From NCBI RefSeq assembly GCF_021412625.1, contig NZ_JAKCFI010000003.1, positions 1-64,000 of the forward strand: a DNA stretch of 64,000 bases. The letters run 5' to 3'. Below, in pieces: positions 53,644-62,071 of the stretch; within the stretch, counting starts at the first letter, position 1; every line of letters begins with the position of its first letter. Position numbers and translations under genes: made by a program. The notes below the pieces were generated by a model. That model saw only the letters and a program-made list of their open reading frames with translations, had not been told where the DNA came from and ran no database searches. This DNA is from Myxococcus stipitatus (GTDB taxonomy: Bacteria; Myxococcota; Myxococcia; Myxococcales; Myxococcaceae).

Positions 53644-55503
53644 ATGGAGAAGCATTCATCCGCCAGCCTCAGGTTGCCTCCGACCGAAGAGGGTCAAGGC
53701 ACGGGGCTGGAACTGCTGGCCGAGGCCCGCCGGGCGAGACAGGGCGCGGAGCTGGCCAGCGCGAGGATGCGCAGCCTCCAGTCACTCACCTTGGCGTTGT
53801 CGGGCGCCCTCACCCCCGAGGACGTGGCCCGGGCGGTGGTGGTGGAGGCCGTGCGCACCATGGACGCGTCGATTGGCGTCCTGTACCTGATGGATGGGGC
53901 GGGCACCGGGTTGGAGCTGGTCCACGCGGTGCGCTGTCCTCCGGAGGTCGAGGCGGCGATGCGCCGCATCCCGCTGGAGGCGAACCTGCCGGTGGCGGAG
54001 GTGGTGCGCACGCGCGCGCCGCTGTGGCTGGAGAGCTACGAGCGGTTGACGGAGCGCTACCCGCCGGCCTCCATCCTGACGCGGCCGGCGAGTGGTGACA
54101 TGTCCGTGGCATGCCTGCCGGTGCACGGGCGCGGGCGGACGGTGGGGGCGCTCGGCTTCACGTGGGAGCGGACGCGCGCGTTCGACCCGGAGGAGCGGGC
54201 CTTCATGGACATGATGGCGCAGCAGGCCTCCATGGCCCTGGAGCGCGCGCGCCTGCTCGCGGCCGAGCGGCGACAGGTGGAGCGCACGGAGCTGCTCCAG
54301 CAGGCCACCGCGGTGCTGGCCACGTCGCTGGACCTGGGCCACACGCTGCGCGGCGTGGCGCTGGGGCTGGTGCCCACGCTGGGCGACTTCTGCATCATCG
54401 ACGTGATGGGACCGGACCGGGAGGTGCGCCGCACCTTCCACGCCGCCACGCCCGGGAGCGCCGCCCTGCTCGCCGCCAGCCGCTGGCAACCGCCGGAGCG
54501 CTCGGGCACGCCGGTGTGCGCGCTCGCCAGCGGCACGCCCCAGTTCCACCCCCAGGTGGACGCCGCGTGGGTGGAGGGCACGGCGTGCGGCCCGGAGCAG
54601 CTCGAGCTGCTGCGCGCGCTGGCGCCGTGCTCCTGGCTGTCGGTGCCGCTGGAGACGCCGGAGGGCCTGCTCGGCGCGCTGACGCTGGGGTATTCGCTCT
54701 CCGACCGCCACCACACGCCCGAGGACCTGGCGCTGGCCGCGGAGCTGGCCCGCCGCGCGAGCGCGGCCGTGCAGAACGCGCACCTGTTCCACCAGACCCA
54801 GCAGGCGCTCCAGCTGCGCGACGAGTTCCTCGCCATCGCCAGCCACGAGCTGAACACACCGTTGACGGCCCTCAAGCTGCAACTGTCCCGGCTGCGGCGC
54901 ATGTCCTCGGACGTGGACATGCAGGAGCGCACGCTCTCCGCCGTCCAGCAGGTGGACCGGCTGGGCCGGCTGGTGCGCGAGCTGCTCGAGGTGGCCCACC
55001 TGTCCGAGGGCCGCCTGCACCTCACCCCCGAGCCCGTGGACCTGGTGGACGTCTGCCGCGAGGTGCTGGAGCGCTTCTCCGAGGAGCAGTCCCGCGCGGG
55101 CACCGCCGTCCATCTGCACGCCCCGAGCGCCGTGTCCGGCCGCTGGGACCATGCGCGGGTGGACGGCATGGTGACGCACCTGGTGTCCAACGCGCTCAAG
55201 TACGGCCAGGGCCATCCGGTGGACGTGGAGGTGCGCTGCATGCCCGGGGATCTGGCGCGGCTGGTGGTGAGGGACCGGGGCATCGGCATCCCTCCCGAGC
55301 AGCTGGCCCACCTCTTCCAGCGCTTCGGCCGCGCGGTCCCCTTGCGGCACTACGGCGGCTTCGGCCTGGGGCTGTGGTTCTCCCGGCAGGTGGTGGAGGC
55401 CCACGGCGGCCACATCCACCTGGAGAGCGCGCCGGGCCAGGGCACCACCGTCACCGTGGAGCTGCCGCGCATGCCGGAGGCCCCCGAGGACGACCGCCCC
55501 TGA
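53644..55503 (+). CDS. GAF-GAF sensor histidine kinase
   Basis: A 619-residue soluble kinase. There are two GAF domains, at about 45-205 (LALSGALTPEDVARAVVVEAVRTMDASIGVLYLMD) and 215-375 (TAVLATSLDLGHTLRGVALGLVPTLGDFCIIDV). HisKA follows with His401 (ASHELNTPLTALKLQ), then the ATPase domain with HLVSNALKYGQG, DRGIGIPPEQLAHLFQRF, GGFGLGLWFSRQVV and GQGTTVTVELP. An orphan kinase without adjacent regulator. Asn replaces the usual Arg after HEL. Confidence 0.9.
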   Translation: MEKHSSASLRLPPTEEGQGTGLELLAEARRARQGAELASARMRSLQSLTLALSGALTPEDVARAVVVEAVRTMDASIGVLYLMDGAGTGLELVHAVRCPPEVEAAMRRIPLEANLPVAEVVRTRAPLWLESYERLTERYPPASILTRPASGDMSVACLPVHGRGRTVGALGFTWERTRAFDPEERAFMDMMAQQASMALERARLLAAERRQVERTELLQQATAVLATSLDLGHTLRGVALGLVPTLGDFCIIDVMGPDREVRRTFHAATPGSAALLAASRWQPPERSGTPVCALASGTPQFHPQVDAAWVEGTACGPEQLELLRALAPCSWLSVPLETPEGLLGALTLGYSLSDRHHTPEDLALAAELARRASAAVQNAHLFHQTQQALQLRDEFLAIASHELNTPLTALKLQLSRLRRMSSDVDMQERTLSAVQQVDRLGRLVRELLEVAHLSEGRLHLTPEPVDLVDVCREVLERFSEEQSRAGTAVHLHAPSAVSGRWDHARVDGMVTHLVSNALKYGQGHPVDVEVRCMPGDLARLVVRDRGIGIPPEQLAHLFQRFGRAVPLRHYGGFGLGLWFSRQVVEAHGGHIHLESAPGQGTTVTVELPRMPEAPEDDRP

Positions 55504-55510
55504 CGCCCCC

Positions 55511-55936
55511 TCACGCGGGCGTGGTGGCGGGCACCTCCGAGCGCCTCGCCGTGCCATGGGCCAGCTCCAGGCCCAGCAGGTGCGGGTCGAAGTACGCGTA
55601 GAAGCGGCGGACGAGCTCGCCGTCCCATTCGAGGATGGAGACGCCCTCGTAGGACACGGCCGCGCCGTTCTGCGCGGTGCCCTGGGACTCCCACTCCAGC
55701 GCGACCTTGTCCCCGGCTTCGATCATGTTCCGGAAGGAGGACTTCACGCGGCGCAGCGTGCCCTTGTACTCCGACCAGAACTTCCGGGCGCCCTCCTTGC
55801 CGGAGAAGACGCGCTGGGAGGCCACGTTGCTCACCTGCGCGTCGTCGCTGAAGAGGGCCACCATCGCCTCCACGTCCCCTTCCTCTTCCAGCCTCGACAG
55901 TGCCTCCACGAATCGCTGTGCTCGCTCCATCGACAT
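55511..55936 (-). CDS. SnoaL-like / NTF2 family protein
   Basis: A 141-residue protein from ATG 55936 with an NTF2 fold. The helix RFVEALSRLEEEGDVEAMVALFSDDAQVSNVA leads to GKEGARKFWSEYKGTLRRVKSSFRNMIEAGDKVALEWESQG and ends in VSILEWDGELVRRFYAYFDPHLLG. Such small proteins often act on polar ketides or steroids or only bind ligands. It converges on the kinase gene with a 7-bp gap. Confidence 0.8.
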   Translation of the reverse strand: MSMERAQRFVEALSRLEEEGDVEAMVALFSDDAQVSNVASQRVFSGKEGARKFWSEYKGTLRRVKSSFRNMIEAGDKVALEWESQGTAQNGAAVSYEGVSILEWDGELVRRFYAYFDPHLLGLELAHGTARRSEVPATTPA

Positions 55937-56139
55937 GCGCACCCTCGCTCGCCCCAGGTGAAAGAAGTCTTCCTTGCGGGGAGGGTGCGCACGCGGAAGG
56001 GACCTGTCTGCCGTCCCAGCCCCCTCCCCCGCCCGACTGGCGGCCTTTGGCGGTGGCCCGGACGGCGCGCTGGCGTGAAGGCGGCGGACGAGGGAGCGAG
56101 CGCCCCGCATGGGGTACGGCGCCGCCACGAGAGGGGGCC

Positions 56140-57597
56140 TCACCCGCCGGGCGCGCGTGCCCCCATCCAGTCCTCGCGAGTCCAGCCATTCAGCGTGTAC
56201 TGCTCTCGCCGGGCCGGTGTCAGGGCGTCCCAGGAGAGGCCCCGGGCCCGCTCGGGAGGCTCGTCGAAGATGCCCACCCGCGCCCTGTCCACCGCGGCCT
56301 CCGCGCGCTCGCGCGTCAGGCCCTTCATGGTCGCGCCGAGCCGCGCCTCCACCTTGTCGTTGCCCGACTTCACCTTCGCGAAGACGCCCCCGCCGAACTT
56401 CGCGGCCTGCGTGTCGAGCGTGACGTAGCCACCGAAGAGTTCCCCCGCGCCGACGGCCACCTTCAGCTCTCCGTCCGACGCGCTGGTGATGGCCACCGCC
56501 CCCAGGTCCAGCTTCACCTCCGCGCGGGACTTCCCCTTCGAGTCGAGTGAGACGTCCAGCGCCAGCGGGCCTCCCTTCAACGTCGCCGCCGCCTTCGACT
56601 TCACGTCCACGCGGCCGCGCGAGTCGAGCGACGCCTCGCCGCCGACCTTGAACTGGCCCTGCGTCAGCTCCGCCTTGCCCTCCAGCGCGAAGGTGCCTCC
56701 CGCCCGCTGGCCGGACAGCTCCCACTGCCGCGCGGCGACGGCCCGCCACGCGCCCACGGTGGACACGGGCGTGCCAATGGCCATGCGCCATTCGCGGGCC
56801 CGCGTCTCCCGCTGGGGGTCCCTCGCGGACAAGCCGAGCACGCCGTCGCGCAGCTCCGCTTCGCGCGGCGCACCCAGCTTGCGCAGCTCCGGCAGGCTCG
56901 TCGCGTCCTCGACGGCGCGCGTGTACCGGTCGAGGTACTCGCCGTGGGCCCGGAGGTAGGCGCGGCCCGCGTCGACCGCGTGCGCGGCCACGGCCTCGCG
57001 CAGGGATTCGGGGAGCCGGGGGCCGGAGCGATAGAAGCCCGGCCGCCCCGGAGGGCCCAGCGGCCCCGACGCGGGCTCGCCCTCGAGCTTCAGCAGCAGC
57101 CCCTTGGACTCGGCCTGCGCGAGGAAGGCCTTGCGCGCCTCCACGCCCTGCTCGCCCACGTACGTCTTCAGCAACCCGTCCCGCTCCATCCGCTCCAGCG
57201 TGGAGCGGTACACGCCGGGCTCCAGGCCCTCCAGCGTCGAGTGGACCTTCTCCACATCGCCGTCCGTGACGGCCCAGTCCGCCGCGCCTCGCGTCAACCT
57301 GGACTGGATGCTCGCGTAGGCGTCCGCGGGCACCTCCGGCGTGAACGCGCGCAGCCTGCCTCCCAGGGCCGCGAGCGACGCCGCGGACACCGTCGGGCCC
57401 GTGTCCCGGGCATCGGTCCCCCTCCCTGTCCCCGACGGGGAGCGGGCCGGAGGCCCGTCATAGGGCCGCACCGCGTTCGGCTCGTGGGAGGCCGGCGCGA
57501 CGGAGGCGCGCGGCGTGGCGGGCGAGGGAGGTGGGAGGACTTCGGAGGAGGACTCGGTGGGCAGCGGCGAGGGACCGGACGGCTCGATTCGGGACAT
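56140..57597 (-). CDS. hypothetical protein with disordered N-terminus and repetitive beta domain
   Basis: A 485-residue protein from ATG 57597. Residues 1-70 are Ser/Pro-rich. Residues 75-170 form a helical block (RLTRGAADWAVTDGDVEKVHSTLEGLEPGVYRSTLERMERDGLL). From about 275 come alternating strands of simple sequence (AGGTFALEGKAELTQGQFKVGGEASLDSRGRVDVKSKAAATLKGGPLALDVSLDSKGKS), like a beta-sheet made from imperfect repeats. There is no signal peptide. The family was not recognised. The composition suggests a large structural or secreted effector-type protein. Confidence 0.65.
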   Translation of the reverse strand: MSRIEPSGPSPLPTESSSEVLPPPSPATPRASVAPASHEPNAVRPYDGPPARSPSGTGRGTDARDTGPTVSAASLAALGGRLRAFTPEVPADAYASIQSRLTRGAADWAVTDGDVEKVHSTLEGLEPGVYRSTLERMERDGLLKTYVGEQGVEARKAFLAQAESKGLLLKLEGEPASGPLGPPGRPGFYRSGPRLPESLREAVAAHAVDAGRAYLRAHGEYLDRYTRAVEDATSLPELRKLGAPREAELRDGVLGLSARDPQRETRAREWRMAIGTPVSTVGAWRAVAARQWELSGQRAGGTFALEGKAELTQGQFKVGGEASLDSRGRVDVKSKAAATLKGGPLALDVSLDSKGKSRAEVKLDLGAVAITSASDGELKVAVGAGELFGGYVTLDTQAAKFGGGVFAKVKSGNDKVEARLGATMKGLTRERAEAAVDRARVGIFDEPPERARGLSWDALTPARREQYTLNGWTREDWMGARAPGG

Positions 57598-57741
57598 GGC
57601 GGCGACTCCGGAAGGGACCCGGAGCCGCACTGCATCCGGCGCACCAGGGCTTCCGCCTCGTCACGCCCCCGCTCGCGGCGCGCGAGGGATCGCGCCCTTG
57701 GGACGTGGCATCTCCGGAAGCGGACGTCGAACCGCGCGGCG

Positions 57742-59370
57742 CTACTGCTGATAGGGCCGCGCGTCGAGGGGCAGCTCCAGGATGAAGGTCGTCCCGTGAC
57801 GCGCGTCGCTGGTGACGGACACCCTCCCCCCGTGGGCCTGGGCGCAGCCCCAGACCAGCGTCAGGCCGAGCCCCCAGCCCTTCGAGGGCCCCGTCCGGGC
57901 CGAGTGCGTGCGGCTGAAGGGCTTGAAGATGGACTCCTGGTCGGCGACGGGGATCGCCGGCCCCTCGTTGTGCACGGAGGCCATCGCCCCGGTGGGCGTT
58001 CGCGCCACCGTCACGGTGATGGGGGTGGCGGGGGCCCCGTACTTCACCGCGTTGTTCGTGAGGTTCCAGAGCGCGCGGCGCAGCTCGTCGACGCTCCAGA
58101 TTCCGCGGACCTGCTCCTCCGCGCGGAGCACGAAGCGCTCTCCGTGCAGGTCGCGCATCTCCTCGACGACCTCCAGGGCGACCCGTCCGAGGTCACAGGT
58201 ATCGAGCCGCAGCGGGAGCCGCTCCCCCGCCCGGATGCGGTTCGCGTCGAGCAGGTTCCGGACCATCCGGTCGGCGCGCTCGATGTTCTGGTCGATGCGC
58301 ACCGCCAGGTCCCGTCGTTCGTCGAGCCGCTCGGGGTTGCGGAGGATGAGCTGCGCGCTCAGCTTCGCCGAGGACAGCGGACCGCGAAGGTCATGGGCCA
58401 GCACGGACACGAACCGTTCGCGCAGGTCCCGCTCGACCTGGAGCTCGCCGACCTGCTGCTGCAGGTCCGCATGCAGCTTCGCGTTGTCCAGGTGGACCGT
58501 CAGGCGCTCGCCCAGCGACTCGAGGCGCCGCCGCTCCCGGCCGGTGAACTCCCGCGCCGTGGTGATGCCGACATACATGACCCCGACCAGCGCGTGGCGC
58601 GTGTTCAGACGCACACCGAGCAGGGAGCGGATGCCCTCGCGCTGGAGCAGCCGCGCCTCCTCGCCTCGTGGGTGTGCGTCGAGGAGGATGGACACCGCCT
58701 CCGTCACCAGGGGCCCGGGCACCATCGCCGGGCCTGGCCCCGAGGCCGACATGAAGCGGAGCCAGGGCTCCTCCGCCACGCCCACGGAGATGACCGTGAC
58801 GCGCTCGCGCGCGTCGGGCTCGTACAAGAGCAGGGCCGCGCCCCCGGCGCCCATGGACTCCTTCACCAGCGTGAGGACCTCCTTCAGCCGGTCCTTGAAG
58901 GCGACGGAGTCCACCTCGAGGGCCTCGCTGGCCACCTCCTGGATGAGCCGCAGGTAGCGCTTCTCCGTCCGCTCATCCTCCACGAGCCGTTCGACGAAGA
59001 CATCCATCGCCGCCGCCGACATCGAGTACAGCTCGGTGAAGAGGCGCTCGACCTCGAGGCTGTCGGGCCGCTGCCGCGGTGGCTCCGTGGTCCACATGCG
59101 GGTGATGCAGCGTCCCAGGCTCGCGAACTCCTCGATGACCTGGGCCAGATGGAAGCCCTGACGGAGGCGCGCCGCCAGGTCGCTCGCGAGCCGCGAGCGT
59201 CGGGTCACCAGGTCGTCCCGTGTGGTGAGCAAGTCCAGACAGGCCGGCACGATGTCGAGGAGCTCCGGGGCCTTCAGGCCACGCGAGGCAGCCGTCCGCG
59301 TCGCCTCCTCGGTCCAGCACCGGAGGATTTCGCGCCGCTGCGCTTGGATGACCTCCGTGACGCTCACCAT
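57742..59370 (-). CDS. sensor histidine kinase with RsbRD-like N-terminus and GAF domain
   Basis: A 542-residue soluble kinase. The N-terminal helical region (AQRREILRCWTEEATRTAASRG...RRSRLASDLAARLRQGFHLAQVIEEFASLGRCI) resembles the RsbRD N-terminal sensor domain. A GAF domain follows (GAGGAALLLYEPDARERVTVISVG...VRLNTRHALVGVMYVG). HisKA has its phospho-His near residue 333 (VLAHDLRGPLSSAKLSAQL), followed by an ATPase domain (NLTNNAVKYGAPATP, VHNEGPAI, GWGLGLTLVWGCAQAHGG). The H-D-L-R-G-P form is typical of this subgroup. No partner regulator is nearby. Confidence 0.88.
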   Translation of the reverse strand: MVSVTEVIQAQRREILRCWTEEATRTAASRGLKAPELLDIVPACLDLLTTRDDLVTRRSRLASDLAARLRQGFHLAQVIEEFASLGRCITRMWTTEPPRQRPDSLEVERLFTELYSMSAAAMDVFVERLVEDERTEKRYLRLIQEVASEALEVDSVAFKDRLKEVLTLVKESMGAGGAALLLYEPDARERVTVISVGVAEEPWLRFMSASGPGPAMVPGPLVTEAVSILLDAHPRGEEARLLQREGIRSLLGVRLNTRHALVGVMYVGITTAREFTGRERRRLESLGERLTVHLDNAKLHADLQQQVGELQVERDLRERFVSVLAHDLRGPLSSAKLSAQLILRNPERLDERRDLAVRIDQNIERADRMVRNLLDANRIRAGERLPLRLDTCDLGRVALEVVEEMRDLHGERFVLRAEEQVRGIWSVDELRRALWNLTNNAVKYGAPATPITVTVARTPTGAMASVHNEGPAIPVADQESIFKPFSRTHSARTGPSKGWGLGLTLVWGCAQAHGGRVSVTSDARHGTTFILELPLDARPYQQ

Positions 59371-59484
59371 GACGCCATCTCCACGGCTTCATTCTCCGGA
59401 GAGACCACCGATAGGACCGGGTGCGTCCGCTCCACGGCCGAAGGGAGGAGCATGCGACGAGACGACGTGCCGCCTGTCACCCAT

Positions 59485-59501
59485 CCGACGATTTCGGTCG
59501 G
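59485..59501. promoter_or_regulatory. inverted repeat CCGAC-N7-GTCGG before the desaturase gene
   Basis: A small perfect inverted repeat lies 42 bp upstream of ATG 59543, between the divergent kinase and desaturase genes. It could be an operator for either. Confidence 0.35.
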
Positions 59502-59542
59502 ACACTGACACGCGCGTGACACCTCCGGCGGTTTCGCCGCTC

Positions 59543-60319
59543 ATGGTTCCTCTCTTCTTCGCCGCCCATTGGGCCCTGAGTGTCTTCTTCCAGAGTCTCT
59601 TCCAACACCGCTACGCCGCGCACCGCATGTACACGATGAAGCCTCGGACCGAGCGGGCGCTCCATCTGTGCACCGCGCTCGTGCAGGGTTCGAGCTACCT
59701 GGACCCACGCGCGTACGCGCTCCTGCATCGCGAGCACCACGCCTTCGCGGACACGAAGAGGGACCCGCACGCGCCCACACATCATGGCAATCCTTTGCGC
59801 ATGATGCGGGAGACGGCGCGACGCTTCGAGGGTCTGCTCACCCGTCGCCTGCGCTCCGAGCCACGCTTCGAGGGAGGCTACCCGGAGTGGCCGTTCGCCG
59901 AGCGGGTCTTCAACCACTGGACCTCTCGCGTCGCCTTCGGCACGCTCTACACCCTGTTCTACAAGCGCTTCGCCACCCGACGCTGGCACTGGGCGCTGTT
60001 GCCCGCGCAGTTCGTGCTCGGTCCCATCCACGGCGCCATCGTCAACTGGTGCGGCCACCGCTATGGCTACCGCAACTTCGGGACGCGGGACGAGTCCCGC
60101 AACACGCTCCCCTTCGACGTGCTGTGCATGGGGGAGTTGTTCCAGAACAACCACCATGCCCGCCCCGCGAGCCCCAACTTCGCCTCGCGCCGCTTCGAGC
60201 TGGACCCGGTGTGGCACGCGCTGCGGTTGCTCTCCCGGCTGAAGCTCGTCCGGCTCCAGTCGAGCCCCACCTCGCGCGGCGGCTCCGCCCCGGAGGCGAC
60301 GAGCGCCCTGGCCGCGTGA
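59543..60319 (+). CDS. membrane fatty acid desaturase
   Basis: A 258-residue acyl desaturase of the delta-9 type. Three His boxes are present: HRYAAH at 22-27, HREHH at 62-66 and NNHH near 200. HGAIVNWCGHRYGYRNF lies between them. Hydrophobic segments at 2-20 and around 135-160 give a short membrane topology. These di-iron enzymes introduce double bonds into membrane lipid chains. A GTG at 59516 would add nine residues; neither start has a clear ribosome site. Confidence 0.87.
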   Translation: MVPLFFAAHWALSVFFQSLFQHRYAAHRMYTMKPRTERALHLCTALVQGSSYLDPRAYALLHREHHAFADTKRDPHAPTHHGNPLRMMRETARRFEGLLTRRLRSEPRFEGGYPEWPFAERVFNHWTSRVAFGTLYTLFYKRFATRRWHWALLPAQFVLGPIHGAIVNWCGHRYGYRNFGTRDESRNTLPFDVLCMGELFQNNHHARPASPNFASRRFELDPVWHALRLLSRLKLVRLQSSPTSRGGSAPEATSALAA

Positions 60320-60325
60320 GCGGGG

Positions 60326-61366
60326 CTAGGGCGGGTTCGCCATGGTGGAGGCGCGCAGCCGGGCCTTGAGGGCCTCGGCCTCGTCGGTGTCGCGCAGCCT
60401 CACGAGCGACTGCACGTAGTACGCGAGCGCCCAGAGATTCTCCTCGGGGATGGCGCCCTTCCAGGTGGGCATCGCCGCGCCCCCCACGCCGGAGGCAATC
60501 ACGCGGTAGAGGTCCTCGCGCTGGCGCTCGGCGGTGTAGGGCGCGCCGTCGACCGTCTCGCCCTCGGGCCAGACGGTGCGCAGTTCGTGGAAGAGGAAGT
60601 CCGGGGGCAGCACCTTCTGCGTGCGCGTGGGTTCGCCCTTCGCGTCGACCTCCACGGGGTGGTCGGACTCGCGGGCCTGGGCCGTGTACGGGTCGAGCCT
60701 CGACAGGTCCACCTTGCGGCCCAGGGACTTCTCCAGGAGCGCGGCCAGTTCGGCGCGCGGCAGGTACGCGACGTGACAGCCCGAACAGCCCGCGTTGCCG
60801 CCTCCGGAGACGTGGTACGCGACCTTGCCGCGCTCGACGGCCTCCGCCTCCCGCCCCTTCCACGGGTCCGGTGACATGGCCAGCGGCTGCCCCGTGGGCT
60901 CCTGGGTCCAGCGCGGGCTGAAGGTCTTCAAGTATTGCAGCACCGCGTCCTGGTCCGCGTCCGGGACGTCCCAGGCGAACATCGGCGTGCCGTGCAGGCC
61001 GCGCCGCAGCGTGCGCTTCAACGCCTCGTCCGTGGGCAGCTCGCCCACCGCGACGCCGCCGAACTTGAAGAGGCCCTGTCGGAAGCTGCGCGGCACCGGC
61101 CGCATGCCGCGCCCCGCGGGCCCCTGCCCGTCTCCGCGCTCGCCGTGACAGGAGGCGCAGTAGTACGTGTACACCGAGTGTCCACGCGACAGCGTCTCCG
61201 CCGGGATGACGCGGCCATCCGCGAGCTTCAGGGGCTCGAAGGTGGGGCTGGAGCGCGAGCGGCAGCCCGCCACGACGGCGAGCGCCGTGAGGAGCGCCAG
61301 CGCGCATCGGCCCGCGCGGCCCGGACTGGTGGATGACGAGGACACCCGTGCGCCGCGAAGGGTCAT
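60326..61366 (-). CDS. dihaem cytochrome c lipoprotein
   Basis: A 346-residue exported protein from ATG 61366. A hydrophobic signal ends in lipobox VAGC (Cys35). Two haem-c sites are seen: CASCH at 70-74 and CSGCH at 194-198, each in a c-type domain. C-terminal Met residues (AAMPTWKG) could be axial ligands. The ATG overlaps the coxC stop (ATGA). As the last gene of the oxidase operon it probably delivers electrons to the CuA site or acts as a fused donor subunit. Confidence 0.9.
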   Translation of the reverse strand: MTLRGARVSSSSTSPGRAGRCALALLTALAVVAGCRSRSSPTFEPLKLADGRVIPAETLSRGHSVYTYYCASCHGERGDGQGPAGRGMRPVPRSFRQGLFKFGGVAVGELPTDEALKRTLRRGLHGTPMFAWDVPDADQDAVLQYLKTFSPRWTQEPTGQPLAMSPDPWKGREAEAVERGKVAYHVSGGGNAGCSGCHVAYLPRAELAALLEKSLGRKVDLSRLDPYTAQARESDHPVEVDAKGEPTRTQKVLPPDFLFHELRTVWPEGETVDGAPYTAERQREDLYRVIASGVGGAAMPTWKGAIPEENLWALAYYVQSLVRLRDTDEAEALKARLRASTMANPP

Positions 61367-61983
61367 GGGAGGTACACCGCCGCGAAGAGGAGCAGCCACA
61401 TCCCGCTCACGAAGCGCCAGCCGAGGACGTGGCGCCGCAGCGAGGTTCGCACATCCGCGCCGCGCAGGTGACGGAGGACGAGGAAGAAGAATCCGGACAT
61501 CACCCCGACGACATGCAGCGCGTGCAGCGCGGTGAGGCCGTAGAAGGCCGACGCGGGCACGCCTCCCTCGGGGATGCGCAGGTGCTCGTCCCACCAGGCC
61601 AGGTGCGTCCACGTCGCCTGGAGCGCGAGGAAGACGAGCCCCAGCCCCATCGCGACCCAGGGCGTGAGGGGCGAGCGACGCGCGCCGGACGGTTCGCGAC
61701 GGTCACGACGCGCCACGAGCGGGAGCACGCCGTCGCCGGCGAGGAGCACCAGCCCCGTGAGGCCCAGCGCCCACCGCGAGATGGGCAACGATGGCCACGG
61801 GGCACGCATCCGGTACCAGCCCACGGCGAAGACCAGCGACACGAAGAACATCGCCCACGCGGACCAGGCGAGCACCGTCCCGAGCCAGCGGGTGCCCTCC
61901 TCGTGCGAAGCCCCGGTGGAGGGCGGCGACGTCTCGACCGACGGGGACTCGGTCCGCGGATCGAGGGTGGAATCCGTGCTCAT
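61363..61983 (-). CDS. coxC: cytochrome c oxidase subunit III
   Basis: A 206-residue membrane protein with five hydrophobic segments. The family pattern is seen at WYRMRAPWP, FLALQATWTHLAWWDEHLRIPEGGVPASAFYGLTALHALHVVGVMSGFFFLV and RRHVLGWRFVSGMWLLLFAAVYLP. It is shorter than mitochondrial subunit III, as in many bacteria. The N-terminal 35 residues are an acidic extension. It overlaps the cytochrome c gene by 4 bp and follows coxA by 88 bp. Confidence 0.88.
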   Translation of the reverse strand: MSTDSTLDPRTESPSVETSPPSTGASHEEGTRWLGTVLAWSAWAMFFVSLVFAVGWYRMRAPWPSLPISRWALGLTGLVLLAGDGVLPLVARRDRREPSGARRSPLTPWVAMGLGLVFLALQATWTHLAWWDEHLRIPEGGVPASAFYGLTALHALHVVGVMSGFFFLVLRHLRGADVRTSLRRHVLGWRFVSGMWLLLFAAVYLP

Positions 61984-62071
61984 GCGCGGCGGCTCCTTCT
62001 CGGGGCGGGCTGTGTCTCATGGGCGGCGACCACTGGAAGTCCCGCCTCCACCGAGGTGTCACCTCGCGCGC

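Noticed and set aside
60191-60210. TGGCACGCGCTGCGG
   Set aside because: It is inside the desaturase gene and has no GC at the -12 position.
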